Assembly: GCF_001279695.1 (NCBI RefSeq)
Contig: NZ_LGDD01000030.1
Coordinates: 1 to 16,167 of the forward strand
Direction of reading: 5' to 3'
Length of the DNA: 16,167 nucleotides
Source: Streptomyces sp. WM6378
GTDB taxonomy: Bacteria > Actinomycetota > Actinomycetes > Streptomycetales > Streptomycetaceae
The position numbers and the translations under genes are program-made. The notes beneath the pieces were generated by a model. The model saw only the letters and a program-made list of their open reading frames with translations. It was not told the origin of the DNA and ran no database searches. This document shows positions 5,355 to 13,346 of the stretch, in pieces (the stretch's first letter is position 1; each line of letters starts with the position of its first letter).

Positions 5355-5934
5355 CCGCACGCCACCTATGCACGGCCCTCCCTCTCGGTCCAGACGCTGG
5401 CCCCTGCGACCGGACAGCCGCTGTCCACGTACAAGGTGTCCTCGGCGTTCAGGGACGTGCACGTGCTGTCTTCCAAGCCCCTGGTCGTCGGTGGCTCTCC
5501 CGGTGAGGGCTCCGGCGCCAAGGTCTCCGACATCTACTCCATCGACGAGAAGACCGGCAAGGAACTGGCCCACATCACGATCCCCGACGAGAAGTACGCC
5601 ATCGACTGCAAGAATGAGGTGGGAACCTGCCTGGGTCCCCTCGCGGGCGACAGAGGAAGGCTCTTCGCCATCCGTATGGACGGCAACAACGTCATCGCCC
5701 TGCGCACACCCCTCGTGTACGGGCACGGCGCGGTGGTCCGCATCGACGGCGCCTCCATGAAGCAGACCGTTCTCATGGAGCTGCCCAGCGACGACAAGCT
5801 CCTCAACTCCGTCCTGGGATCCCTTCACTGTCCGCGGCGACGACCTGCTGTACGACAAGAGCCGGCTGTACATCGGAGATCGGCTCATGGCCAAGGACAA
5901 CGACGAGATCGACGGCCCCCACTACCTGTTCACT
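5355..5934 (+). pseudogene. PQQ-like beta-propeller protein fragment, frameshifted
   Basis: After an in-frame stop at 5352-5354 the frame reads LSVQTLAPATGQPLSTYKVS, VSDIYSIDEKTGKELAHITI, DGNNVIALRTPLVYGHGAVV and VRIDGASMKQTVLMELPSDD. Near 5817 the coding frame moves by one base and resumes as DPFTVRGDDLLYDKSRLYIG, then KDNDEIDGPHYLF. The repeated hydrophobic strands with D-x-x-TGK turns fit PQQ-binding-like or WD40-like beta-propeller blades. These are often the extracytoplasmic part of actinobacterial membrane proteins. No start codon with ribosome site and no anchor segment are present, and after about 5934 the sequence loses coding character. It is the C-terminal part of a gene that has lost its 5' half and gained a frameshift. 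Confidence 0.55.
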
Positions 5935-6067
5935 CGGCGCCAACTGACCGCCCATGGGTGCCGTTTCGCATCGCTCCAAGAGCCGGGCGCCAACAACCGG
6001 CGATACGCGACGGGCCCCGGTGGCGCCTGTTGTGGCACCGCCGGGGCCCACGTATGCCCTAGGTCCG

Positions 6068-6427
6068 TCAGATCGCGGGCAGCGGGTCCGCAGTGCCGGG
6101 GTACGGCCCGTAGGACTCGTCCGTTGAGCTCTCGTTGGCGCACATGATCAGCACCGCGATCGAGCCAATGGGGATGATGCCCCACAGGACATTCCAGCCG
6201 GACCGGCCGGTGTCGTGGAGCCGGCGGGCGGTCACGGCCAGGTTCGGGAGGGCCGTCGCGACCGTGTAGACGATCACGGGCACCGCGCCCAGGCCCAGCG
6301 CAGGTCCGGCGAAGTAGAGGGCGACGCTGACAATGGTGTCGATCAGCGCGAACATCCAGAACTCGGCACGGGTGGCCCGCCCCTTGAACGTCGCGTACTT
6401 CTTGAGCACGTCGGTGTAGTAATGCAT
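6068..6427 (-). CDS. DUF805 family membrane protein
   Basis: A 119-residue inner-membrane protein of the DUF805 family; its biochemical role is unknown. It begins MHYYTDVLKKYATFKGRATR, the classic DUF805 opening (aromatic Y-x-x-x-LKKYA-x-F-x-GRA-x-R). EFWMFALIDTIVSVALYFAG (helix 1), a second helix around PVIVYTVATALPNLAVTARR, the LHDTGRSGWNVLW motif, and helix 3 at GIIPIGSIAVLIMCANES follow, with a hydrophilic tail. RRLHDTGRSGW is the family hallmark and is intact. The ATG at 6427 has GGGGGA six bases upstream and is preferred over an ATG five codons earlier. Length is normal. It stands alone, with a broken propeller gene downstream and a long non-coding region upstream. Confidence 0.93.
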   Translation of the reverse strand: MHYYTDVLKKYATFKGRATRAEFWMFALIDTIVSVALYFAGPALGLGAVPVIVYTVATALPNLAVTARRLHDTGRSGWNVLWGIIPIGSIAVLIMCANESSTDESYGPYPGTADPLPAI

Positions 6428-6442
6428 GGCTGATCCCCCCAC

Positions 6443-6865
6443 GGGACAGATGGTCGAACTTGTCCCGGATGGAGCAAGCCAAGGGAAGGAAGGTAAGCGA
6501 CAGATAAAGGCCTGGTCAAACGACTATTCGGCCGGCCGCAGCCTCGCGGTGATCTGCGCACTGCCCCGCGATCCGGTTGATTCAGCGGGCACGCCGACGG
6601 CTGCGCCGAGTTCGCGAACCCTCGGCGGCCAGTGCGCACACCTGAGCAGATCTCCACAGCGGATCGACGCTGCTGCCCGTCACCGCCGCACGGCCTCTCC
6701 TTTCCACACCCACAGCCCGCACCCCGTAGCGGCCGGACCAGCCCAGGCATGGGCTGCATGCAGATGCCGCAAGTCTCTTGCGGACGGCGCAAGTTGATGC
6801 TCACCTGAGGGATCACATGAGCTCCCAGGAGGGGCGGGGTGCGGGACTGTGTTGGGTGGCCGGAG
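6443..6865. other. Non-coding region upstream of the DUF805 gene
   Basis: No gene is supported. The only open frame of size on the plus strand has poor third-position GC bias at its start and no ribosome site. The notable element is the CGCAAG/CTTGCG cluster at 6767-6793. The promoter of the DUF805 gene should lie here, but I cannot place it with confidence. Confidence 0.5.
6767..6793. promoter_or_regulatory. Three alternating CGCAAG/CTTGCG half-sites
   Basis: CCGCAAG-TCT-CTTGCGG (6767-6783) is a perfect 7-bp inverted repeat. Its right arm CTTGCG also pairs with CGCAAG at 6788-6793 across GACGG, so three half-sites alternate in 27 bases. This could be a multi-site operator or a switchable RNA hairpin. 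It lies about 75 bases beyond the stop of the secreted protein gene and about 340 bases upstream of the DUF805 start, so its target is unclear. Confidence 0.4.
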
Positions 6866-7462
6866 TCACCGCTGGAACTTCAGCGTTCCCGCGGCGGACA
6901 GGGTGCGCAGCCCTGTGACGGCGCAGCCGCTGACATCGCTGGTCGGTGTGGCGCTTCCCGTGATGCGACTTCTGTTCAGCGGACCTGAGGTCACGGTCCC
7001 CTCAAGCAGGGCGTTGCCGGGGTTGTAGCCGGTGGCGGAACGTCGGGTGGGGCGCACGGTGGAGGTTCCGGTCCGGTGCCCGTTGGCGTCGTACCAGGTG
7101 ATGCTCCCTGAGCCGTGGACGCCGGAGGCGCCGCTGCAGTCGGCTTGCGCGGTGCCCTGGATCGTGAAAGTGGCGCTGCGCAACTGCTGGTTGGCGCCGG
7201 AGCATCCGGTCAGGTGGAGGGTCGCCGTGATTCGGGTGGGGTGCTGCCGCAGGGTGAGCGCCGGGCTGAAGCTGATCGGGTGGCCCGTGCGGGTCGCGGC
7301 CTTGCAGGACAGGGCGAGGCGGGAGCTGTTCGCCGTGACGGTGGTCGTGTTCGGCGTGGCGGACGCGGTCGCCGGTGCGGTCAGGGCAGCCGCGGTGAGC
7401 AGGGAGGCGACCTTGGCCGTCCAGGTCCGTGATGTGCGCGATGCCGACAGGATGCTGTTCAT
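6866..7462 (-). CDS. Secreted four-cysteine protein of unknown function
   Basis: A 198-residue exported protein. The N-terminus MNSILSASRTSRTWTAKVAS plus LLTAAALTAPATASATP is a Sec signal peptide cut near residue 35. The mature part is rich in Thr, Ser and alternating hydrophobics, suggesting a beta-sandwich. It has four cysteines at LALSCKAATR, LHLTGCSGAN, AQADCSGASG and DVSGCAVTGL, which could form two disulfides. It ends TLSAAGTLKFQR. ATG 7462 has GAGGAGA about 12 bases upstream, a rather long spacing. The MMPL exporter gene lies immediately upstream on the same strand and its frame reads on into this gene, so the two were probably co-transcribed. I do not recognise a named family. Confidence 0.75.
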   Translation of the reverse strand: MNSILSASRTSRTWTAKVASLLTAAALTAPATASATPNTTTVTANSSRLALSCKAATRTGHPISFSPALTLRQHPTRITATLHLTGCSGANQQLRSATFTIQGTAQADCSGASGVHGSGSITWYDANGHRTGTSTVRPTRRSATGYNPGNALLEGTVTSGPLNRSRITGSATPTSDVSGCAVTGLRTLSAAGTLKFQR

Positions 7463-9658
7463 GAACTGAACGTGTCTCCTCACGGTGTGACAGGACAGTC
7501 GGGGCAGGGTCCTTCTCCGTCCTGCTGGGTCGCGGGACTCGTGGGGCGGAGGAAGGGGCCGGGGTGGGCACGGGTGGCAGTAGGCGGGCCAGCGGGGCGG
7601 GCAGCCACCAGTTGCGGTGGCCGAGCAACTGCATGAGCGCGGGGACGACGACGAGGCGGATGACGGTGGCGTCCAGCAGGACGGCGACGGCCACGAGGAA
7701 GCCCACCTGGCGCAGTTCCTGGCGACCGGTGGCGAGCAGGCCGGCGAAGACAACGGACATGGTGGCGGCGGCGAGCGTGATGGGCTGGGCCGTGCCGCTC
7801 AGACCGCGTGCCACCGCCTCACGGCAGGCGGTTCCGGCACGGTAGTGCTCGGTGATCCGGTGGACCAGGAAGACTTCGTAGTCCAAGGACAGGCCGAAGA
7901 CGAGCGTCACGGCCATCAGGGGAACGACGACGTTGGCCGTGTGCCCGGTGAACCAGCTCAGCAGCCCGAAAGCCGCCCCGGTGGACAGCAGGTTCATCGC
8001 GATCGCCTTCACCAGCAGCACAAGACTGCGGAAGACGACGAGCATGAGCACGAAGGTCCCCGCCAGGACGAGCACGGCCACCTGCCACAGGGCGGCGCGC
8101 ATCGCCTGTTGCAGGTCGGCGAGGTCAGCCGCCTGACCGGCGCACAGGACCTCCTGCCCGCCGGGAAGAGTACGGCCCGCGCGCCGGCGCAGGTCGTTCA
8201 GCAGCGCACCGGCCGCAGGGCGGTCGGCCGGGATGCGGTCGACCACGGCGACCACCGTGAGGTCACGGCCGTTGTCCAGCGCCATGGGCGTCACGACCCG
8301 CGGATCGCCGGCCAGCGCCTCGGTCAGGTCCGTCGTGTCGACCGGGCCCTGACCGGCGGCGTGGGGAAGGGCCAGCAAGGTGACGTTCGCCAGGCCGTCC
8401 CGCTCCATCTGGGCCAGTCCCACGCCCACTTCGCTGTGGGCCAGCGAGGCACGGTCCAGGTCCACGCCCAGACGCAGGCCGACCACCGGCACCGCCATCA
8501 GAACGAGCACTGCCATGGCGCCGCCCAGGTACGGCCACGGGTGGCACATCAGGTGACGGGCCCACCGCTCCCAGCTCGTACGAGCATCCCCCGGCCGTCG
8601 TACGCGGCCGGCGGACAAGAACCCATCGAGCCGGGGCAGCAGTACCGGCAGCAGTGTCGTCGCCAACGCCGCGGTGACCCCGGTGGTCACCGCGGCCGCC
8701 ACCGCCACGGTACGCAGAAGTCCCACCGAGACGGTGAGCAGAGCGGCACCGGTGACCAGGACCGCTGCGGCGCACCACAGCACCGCCCGCCCGCGGTCGC
8801 CGTCGCCCGGCCGGCAGCGGCGTGCGGGACCAGGCCCTCGGCTCTGGCCTGCCGGTAGCGGATGAGCATCAGCAGGGAGTAGTCAAGACCCAGCCCGAAA
8901 CCCACGGTCGTGGCCACGACCAGCGTCAGGGTGTCCACGGGCGTCACCAGGCTCAGCCCGGCCACCGCCCCCGTGCTCACCACGACGCCGAGACCGGCCG
9001 CCAGCAGGACCAGTACGGCCGACCCCGCCGAGCCGAGACCGAACACCAGCAGCACCAGCGCCGCAGGCACCGTGACGGCCTCGACCGCCCGCAAGTCCCC
9101 CACGTCCGCGGCCACAAACTCCTCCGTCAGCGGTGTCTGACCGGTCACCGCGACCGTGACCCGGCCCCGAGCCGCCCCGGCCACGGCCCGGTGGACCGCC
9201 TCACGCAGCACGGGAAGACGATCGAGCCGTGCGGCGGGGGCGCCGTTCAGCCCCACCAGCAGGTAGGCGTGGTGCGGATCCTGCACGGGACCCTCGGGCA
9301 CGGCCAGCACCCGGCCGGCTCCCCGCACACCGGTGACCGCCCGTGCCGCCGCCCCCATGGCGCCCTGATACACACCGTCCTCGCGCCGTAACTGTCGGGA
9401 GGAGAAGGCGAGTACGACCTGCTGGTCCCCCAACTGCGGCATACGGTCCGCGATGAGACGGGCAGCCCGCTGCGAGGAGCCGTCCTCCGGCACCGGCAGG
9501 CCGCTACCGCGCAGATGACCGAAACCAACAGGAATGAGGATCAGCGCTGCTACGGCCACAACCGCCCACACCACCAGGCTCAACCTGCCCAAACGCCCGA
9601 GCCGCCCCGCGACCACCAGGACCGAACCGGTTGTCGCGATATCACTCTGTCTGGTCAC
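7002..9658 (-). pseudogene. MMPL/RND-family transporter with one internal frameshift
   Basis: A proton-driven inner-membrane exporter of the MMPL (RND) superfamily, often for lipids or drugs. GTG 9658 gives MTRQSDIATTGSVLVVAGRL, then helix 1 (LSLVVWAVVAVAALILIPVG). An outer loop domain (to about residue 185) and a helix bundle with GFGLGLDYSLLMLIRYRQAR follow. Near 8784-8794 one base is missing in GCGGGCGGGCGG and the frame changes. The second half (LWCAAAVLVTGAALLTVSVG) repeats the architecture with VFGLSLDYEVFLVHRITEHY and ends near LLGHRNWWLPAPLARLLPPV. Joined length is about 710 residues, normal for the family. The second frame has no stop until 7002, so it overlaps the secreted protein gene. 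The frameshift may be a real mutation or a sequencing error in a GC run; with it no full transporter is made. Confidence 0.85.
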
Positions 9659-9674
9659 GCCCCTCCAACGACTA

Positions 9675-9702
9675 CTCCACCTGGCGGTAACGCGAGGTGG
9701 AG
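9675..9702. promoter_or_regulatory. Inverted repeat in the MMPL promoter region (operator candidate)
   Basis: CTCCACCT (9675-9682) and AGGTGGAG (9695-9702) are perfect complements separated by 12 bases, centred about 30 bases upstream of the MMPL GTG. Size and position fit an operator for a dimeric repressor of the TetR type, which commonly control MMPL exporters. No TetR gene lies in the window. Confidence 0.5.
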
Positions 9703-10212
9703 AGCGCGCACTCTGAACGGTCCCGGTGTGGGCCTTCGGCGTCGTCTACCAGCCCTGGCCCCACCCCACTCCCCCAGGCCGCCCGGCAAACCCCAACCGC
9801 CGCACCCCGGCAGCCCTGGCGGCGATTCACACAGCCGGCGGAAGCCCCCCCCTCTCGCGCGCGCTCTCGCCGCAGGCCCGTAGGCAAACGGAAGGCTCGC
9901 GTCCGGCGGCCGTCCATGTGTCTGGCCGACGCTTAGCGCGGGCAGGGCAGGGCAGGCGGTGCCACGTCACCGCGAGTCGACCACGGCAGCAATAAGGGCG
10001 CGGGCCAGCCGCCGTCGTCCGGTCCGGTCCTGGGGTACATCCCGTCCAAGGACGAAGGCGGCCGGCTCTGGGCCTAGGGCCGATGGGCCTGGACCTGCTG
10101 CACGCCGAACTGACCCGCGAGAACCGACCATGACGATCGCTGTGGCTCCGCTCGGGGCTCTGGCCCCAGACCGGAAGATGCTGGACCGGCTGAGGCGCCG
10201 AGCGGCTGCCTT
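9703..10212. other. No intact gene between MMPL and HxlR genes
   Basis: No open frame here has a good start and coding-like composition. On the plus strand short coding-like bits occur at about 10030-10075 (GYIPSKDEGGRLWA, then stop) and 10083-10133 (MGLDLLHAELTRENRP, then stop). The second ends in an ATGA overlap with another short frame. These may be scraps of a decayed plus-strand gene, but I cannot name it. Confidence 0.4.
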
Positions 10213-10671
10213 CTATCCGGTCTTCTGCACGTGGGTGGTGTCGGTGCCGAGGAGGGTGCCGTCGGCGCCGGTCGGCGCGATTTCTGGCACGGGGGTGCCG
10301 TGCTCGTCGACGAGGACGGAGTGGGTCTCACCGGCCGCGAAGGCATGACGTTCTCCCCACTGCCGCAGGGCGAGGACGACGGGGAAAAGGTCGCGGCCAG
10401 CGTCGGTGAGCACGTATTCCTGGCGGCGGCCCGATGGTGCGGTGCGCTGGGCGAGGAGCCCGTGAGCGATGAGCTTGCGCAGGCGGTCGGTGAGGATGTT
10501 GCGGGCGATGCCGGTACGTCGCTGGAATTCGGTGAACGATTGCGTCCCGTCCATCGCGTCGCGGATGACGAGAAGGCTCCACCTGTCGCCGACGAGGTCG
10601 AGCGTGCGGGCGACAGGGCACTCGGGGTCGGTCCAGTCGGGGTTCGGGGCGCGCGGGGTCGTGCGCGACAT
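10213..10671 (-). CDS. HxlR-family winged-helix transcriptional regulator
   Basis: A 152-residue DNA-binding protein of the HxlR (DUF24) family. ATG 10671 follows GGGAGGTGTC, a strong ribosome site, and is preferred over the ATG 12 codons upstream. The sequence has the family hallmarks: DPECPVARTLDLVGDRWSLL, VIRDAMDGTQSFTEFQRRTG, IARNILTDRLRKLIAHGLLA, then the wing TAPSGRRQEYVLTDAGRDLF and LALRQWGERHAF. Cys18 is the only cysteine and is the conserved residue that in YodB/HypR-type members senses oxidants or electrophiles. The gene is divergent from an MFS exporter with 83 bases between starts. That is the common layout for an HxlR protein controlling its neighbour and itself. The target is inferred from position. 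Confidence 0.93.
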   Translation of the reverse strand: MSRTTPRAPNPDWTDPECPVARTLDLVGDRWSLLVIRDAMDGTQSFTEFQRRTGIARNILTDRLRKLIAHGLLAQRTAPSGRRQEYVLTDAGRDLFPVVLALRQWGERHAFAAGETHSVLVDEHGTPVPEIAPTGADGTLLGTDTTHVQKTG

Positions 10672-10754
10672 GACACCTCCCAATGAGTTGCGAATCAAAA
10701 CCATCATGCCGTACGGTCAAATCAGTTGCAATTTGCTACCGATTGGGGAACGTG
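10672..10754. promoter_or_regulatory. Divergent HxlR/MFS promoter region with AGTTGC repeats
   Basis: This 83-bp region is unusually AT-rich. For the MFS gene TTGCGA (10688-10693) and TACGGT (10712-10717) are 18 bases apart and make a plausible -35/-10 pair. For the HxlR gene a TTGACC box is visible on the minus strand at 10714-10719. AGTTGC occurs twice in the same orientation (10686-10691 and 10724-10729), flanking the core promoters; this is a candidate binding site for HxlR. Promoter calls are by eye. Confidence 0.45.
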
Positions 10755-12005
10755 ATGGACGTGTGGCGGCGGTTACTGCTCGCGGTGGTGTGTGGTGTCG
10801 CTGTGGCGACCATCTATTCAGCACAGCCGGTTCTTCAACCGATGGGGCACGATCTCGGGCTGCCGCCAGAAATCGCTGGGTGGATCGTCTCGACCAGCCA
10901 GTTCGGCTATCTGACAGGGCTGGTGCTGCTGGTGCCGCTCGGTGATGTGGTGGCCGACAAGCGCCGGCTCATCGCCGTGCACCTGGCGAGCGCCGCCGTG
11001 GGCCTGATCCTGACGGCCTCGGCGTCAGCCGCCTGGGTGGCGTTCGTGGGGCTCGCGGCGGCGGGGGTGTTCGCGGTCGTGGTGCAGATCACGGTGGCCT
11101 ACGCCGCGTCGGTCTCGCTGCCCGCCGAACGCGGACGGAACATCGGTGTCGTGACCTCGGGCGTAGTGGTCGGCATCCTGGGCGCACGGGTCGTCACCGG
11201 CGCGCTCGCCGACGTGTGGGGCTGGCGAAGCGTCTATGCCGTGCTCGCGGTGCTGTCACTCGGGCTCGCGGCCCTCGTCCTCGCCGTACTGCCGTCGGAG
11301 GGGCGCTCCGACGAGGCGATGGCGGGGTACAGGCAGGCCGTCACCTCACTCAGCCGACTGTTCGGGCAGCGCCTCTTCCTGACGCGCGGGCTCATCGCGT
11401 TCTTCCTGTTCGCCTCGTTCGGAACCCTGTGGAGCGGAGTGTCCCTGCCGCTTGCGGGCACGCCCTGGCACCTGAGCGAAACCCAGATCGGACTGTTCGG
11501 CATCGTCGGACTCGCCGGCGCACTCGGCGCGGCACGCGCGGGACGGTGGGCGGATGCAGGACGGGCGGCCCCAGTCACCGGTCTCGCGCTCACCCTGCTC
11601 ATCCTCTCGTGGGCGGCAATCTCCCAGCTGCCGTGGTCACTGTGGCTCCTCGTCCTCGGGATCGTGCTTCTCGACTTCGCGGTCCAGGCCGTGCATGTGA
11701 GCAACCAGCACCTGCTCACCGCCACGCATCCGAATCGCATCAGCAGCGTCATCGGCAGCTACATGGTCTTCTACTCCCTCGGCTCCGCCCTCGGCGCAGC
11801 CACAACCACCGCTGTCTTCAGCGCCCATGGCTGGGCGGGCTCCAGCCTCCTCGGGGCCGGATTCGCGGCCTGCGCACTCATCGTCTGGGCGGCCGACAGG
11901 CAACTCCCCCGCCGTAGTGAGAACCTTCGGTCCGAGAAGGCAGGCACGCGCCAGGCGCAGGCGGAAACGGAAGCAGCCGGCCACGCCGGACAAGTAGTGA
12001 ATTGA
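10755..12005 (+). CDS. MFS transporter (drug-efflux type)
   Basis: A 416-residue, twelve-helix major facilitator exporter in the inner membrane. ATG 10755 follows GGGGAA with about five-base spacing. The sequence opens MDVWRRLLLAVVCGVAVATI and has the helix 1-2 region QPVLQPMGHDLGLPPEIAGW. The helix 2-3 motif-A-like signature is LVPLGDVVADKRRLI. Further segments include TVAYAASVSLPAERGRNIGV, VVVGILGARVVTGALADVWG with W-GWRSVY (helix 5-6), and a second half from LFLTRGLIAFFLFASFGTLW. It resembles the YgaY/YbcL-like branch of MFS exporters; the substrate cannot be read from sequence. The hydrophilic tail rich in Arg, Gln and Glu ends at 12005. It is divergent from the HxlR regulator and probably induced through it. 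Confidence 0.93.
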   Translation: MDVWRRLLLAVVCGVAVATIYSAQPVLQPMGHDLGLPPEIAGWIVSTSQFGYLTGLVLLVPLGDVVADKRRLIAVHLASAAVGLILTASASAAWVAFVGLAAAGVFAVVVQITVAYAASVSLPAERGRNIGVVTSGVVVGILGARVVTGALADVWGWRSVYAVLAVLSLGLAALVLAVLPSEGRSDEAMAGYRQAVTSLSRLFGQRLFLTRGLIAFFLFASFGTLWSGVSLPLAGTPWHLSETQIGLFGIVGLAGALGAARAGRWADAGRAAPVTGLALTLLILSWAAISQLPWSLWLLVLGIVLLDFAVQAVHVSNQHLLTATHPNRISSVIGSYMVFYSLGSALGAATTTAVFSAHGWAGSSLLGAGFAACALIVWAADRQLPRRSENLRSEKAGTRQAQAETEAAGHAGQVVN

Positions 12006-12025
12006 AGCCCCTCTCACCCACGAAC

Positions 12026-12053
12026 GCACCGCATCGGTGGGTCGCAGCGGTGC
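12026..12053 (+). terminator. Hairpin downstream of the MFS gene
   Basis: GCACCGC (12026-12032) pairs with GCGGTGC (12047-12053) across a 14-base loop, starting 21 bases after the MFS stop. An alternative ACCCAC/GTGGGT pairing overlaps it. A modest terminator candidate supported mainly by position. Confidence 0.4.
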
Positions 12054-12680
12054 ACCGCACTCCCGCCAGGGGCGCGATTCGGTGCAGTACGTTCCCCAGC
12101 CGACGCACACCATGCCGACCATTCGGCACGGCCTTCACGGCCTCCCCTGATCGTCGCCCGGCGCTGCCACCCCCGTCGCTGCTGGGGCGACCACCACGAG
12201 GCCTCCGGTGACTGATGTCCACCAGCCATCACCCGGGGGCTTCTCCTGACGGCGGGCTGCACTTCCCACAACGGCCGAGCGAACCGGGCCCGCATCTGCT
12301 CCAGATGCATCACGTCCGACGCGACTGTGCGAGCCAGCGCTGAAGGATGGTTGGAGAGACGAACGGCGACGACGAACAACTTCTGCGCGGCCGCGTGTAC
12401 GGCTACGCCTACGGCTACGACGGCCCAGACCCCGGTCCGCGGCTGCTGGTCATGCAGGATTTGCCGATGGCGAAGCAGGCTCTAATGACGAAGGCGCCCG
12501 GGTCGGTGCTCAGCCGGTTCAGCGAGAGGGCGGTGCCTGCTGTGGTTGACATACGCCGCACCGTCAGCGAGTTGGTGTGTCCGAGCCCTTGGGCCGTCAC
12601 CTGGCGGGTCCACAGTCGGCACGGCCGCCGGATCCCCGCAACCGGGGAACCGCCCACCCCAGTGCCGTAGTCTGGTCGGG
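12054..12680. other. No supported gene between MFS and the frameshifted membrane protein
   Basis: The best candidate is a plus-strand frame at 12347-12670 beginning MVGETNGDDEQLLRGRVYGY. Its first third has coding-like codon use, but it lacks a ribosome site, then loses composition and resembles no family I know. Minus-strand frames across 12014-12379 look like shadows. I regard the stretch as decayed or intergenic. Confidence 0.45.
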
Positions 12681-13144
12681 ATGTCTTTCATAGCCGGAAT
12701 GTCCGAACGTCATGCCGTGAAGCTGGCCTGGATCATCGTCCTTGGTGGCGCCGCCTCGGTCGTCGTGGGAGATCCTCTGTGGCGTTGGGTGTCCGGACTC
12801 GGGCCGGGTGCCGGCTTTGCCTTCGGCAGCGGCATTCTGTGCTGCTGGGCACTGGCCTCAGCCGCGCTGAGACGGCGGCAGTGGGTTCGCTGCATCGGCG
12901 CGGCAGCCCTCGGATGCGTGGCGTTCTGGCTCTGTCCTGCCTGGTCCCCGGGCGCAACGGCCGCCTCGTCGACTCCATTGGCATGGCGAGCGACCGGCGC
13001 ATGTGGGTGGAGGAGAACCCAGCTGTCTGGGTGGCCATCGGGATCGGCCTCGCCCTCGGCGCTCTGGCCGTCTGGCATGGAGCGCCGCGCCGCGCCACGG
13101 GACGACGACGGCGCCCCGACTCCGTCAAGGACTGGGCCCCGTGA
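12681..13144 (+). pseudogene. Small four-helix membrane protein with a frameshift
   Basis: From ATG 12681 (or ATG 12702, MSERHAVK) the frame gives helices at AWIIVLGGAASVVVGDPLW, FAFGSGILCCWALASAALRR and CIGAAALGCVAFWLCPAW. It then loses coding character near 12950. A frame one base earlier carries on naturally as GRNGRLVDSIGMASDRRMWV, then EENPAVWVAIGIGLALGALA (helix 4) and a basic tail PRRATGRRRRPDSVKDWAP with stop at 13142-13144. Joined, this is about 154 residues with four membrane segments. The ribosome site is weak (GGTCGGG). I do not recognise the family. The break is consistent with one lost base; a sequencing error cannot be excluded. Confidence 0.5.
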
Positions 13145-13159
13145 TCGGCGCGGTGTACT

Positions 13160-13346
13160 TAACCGCTCCGGCGAGGCCGCCGCGGGTCCTCACTGCAGCG
13201 GCGAGGGCATCGGTGACGAGCCCTGTGCGCATGTGGTCGGCGATCGCCCAGGCGGCGTGAGTACAGGTCGATCACGGTCGCGAGACAGCAGAATCTCCCC
13301 CGCCGACGCTCAAGTACGTGATGTCACCGACATACTTCGTGGGAGC
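13160..13346 (-). pseudogene. IS3-family OrfB catalytic-core remnant
   Basis: Minus-strand pieces of an IS3 OrfB integrase core appear in three frames. APTKYVGDITYLSVGGG starts near 13340; D-ITYL contains the first catalytic Asp. After a shift comes ATVIDLYSRRL, then after another AWAIADHMRTGLVTDALAAA and VRTRGGLAGAV, ending near 13162. The next family motif, FHSDHGSQY with the second Asp, is missing: the text breaks off right before it. Two frameshifts and both ends lost make this a fossil. It is not the continuation of the IS3 copy at the left edge of the window, whose core lies outside it. Confidence 0.75.

Noticed and set aside
6426..6797. A 123-codon plus-strand frame upstream of the DUF805 gene
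   Set aside because: Weak third-position GC bias at its start, no ribosome site, and no recognisable motif.
7617..8858. A 413-codon plus-strand open frame opposite the MMPL gene
   Set aside because: Composition is rich in Gln, His, Asp and Arg with no hydrophobic core; it mirrors the MMPL coding strand.
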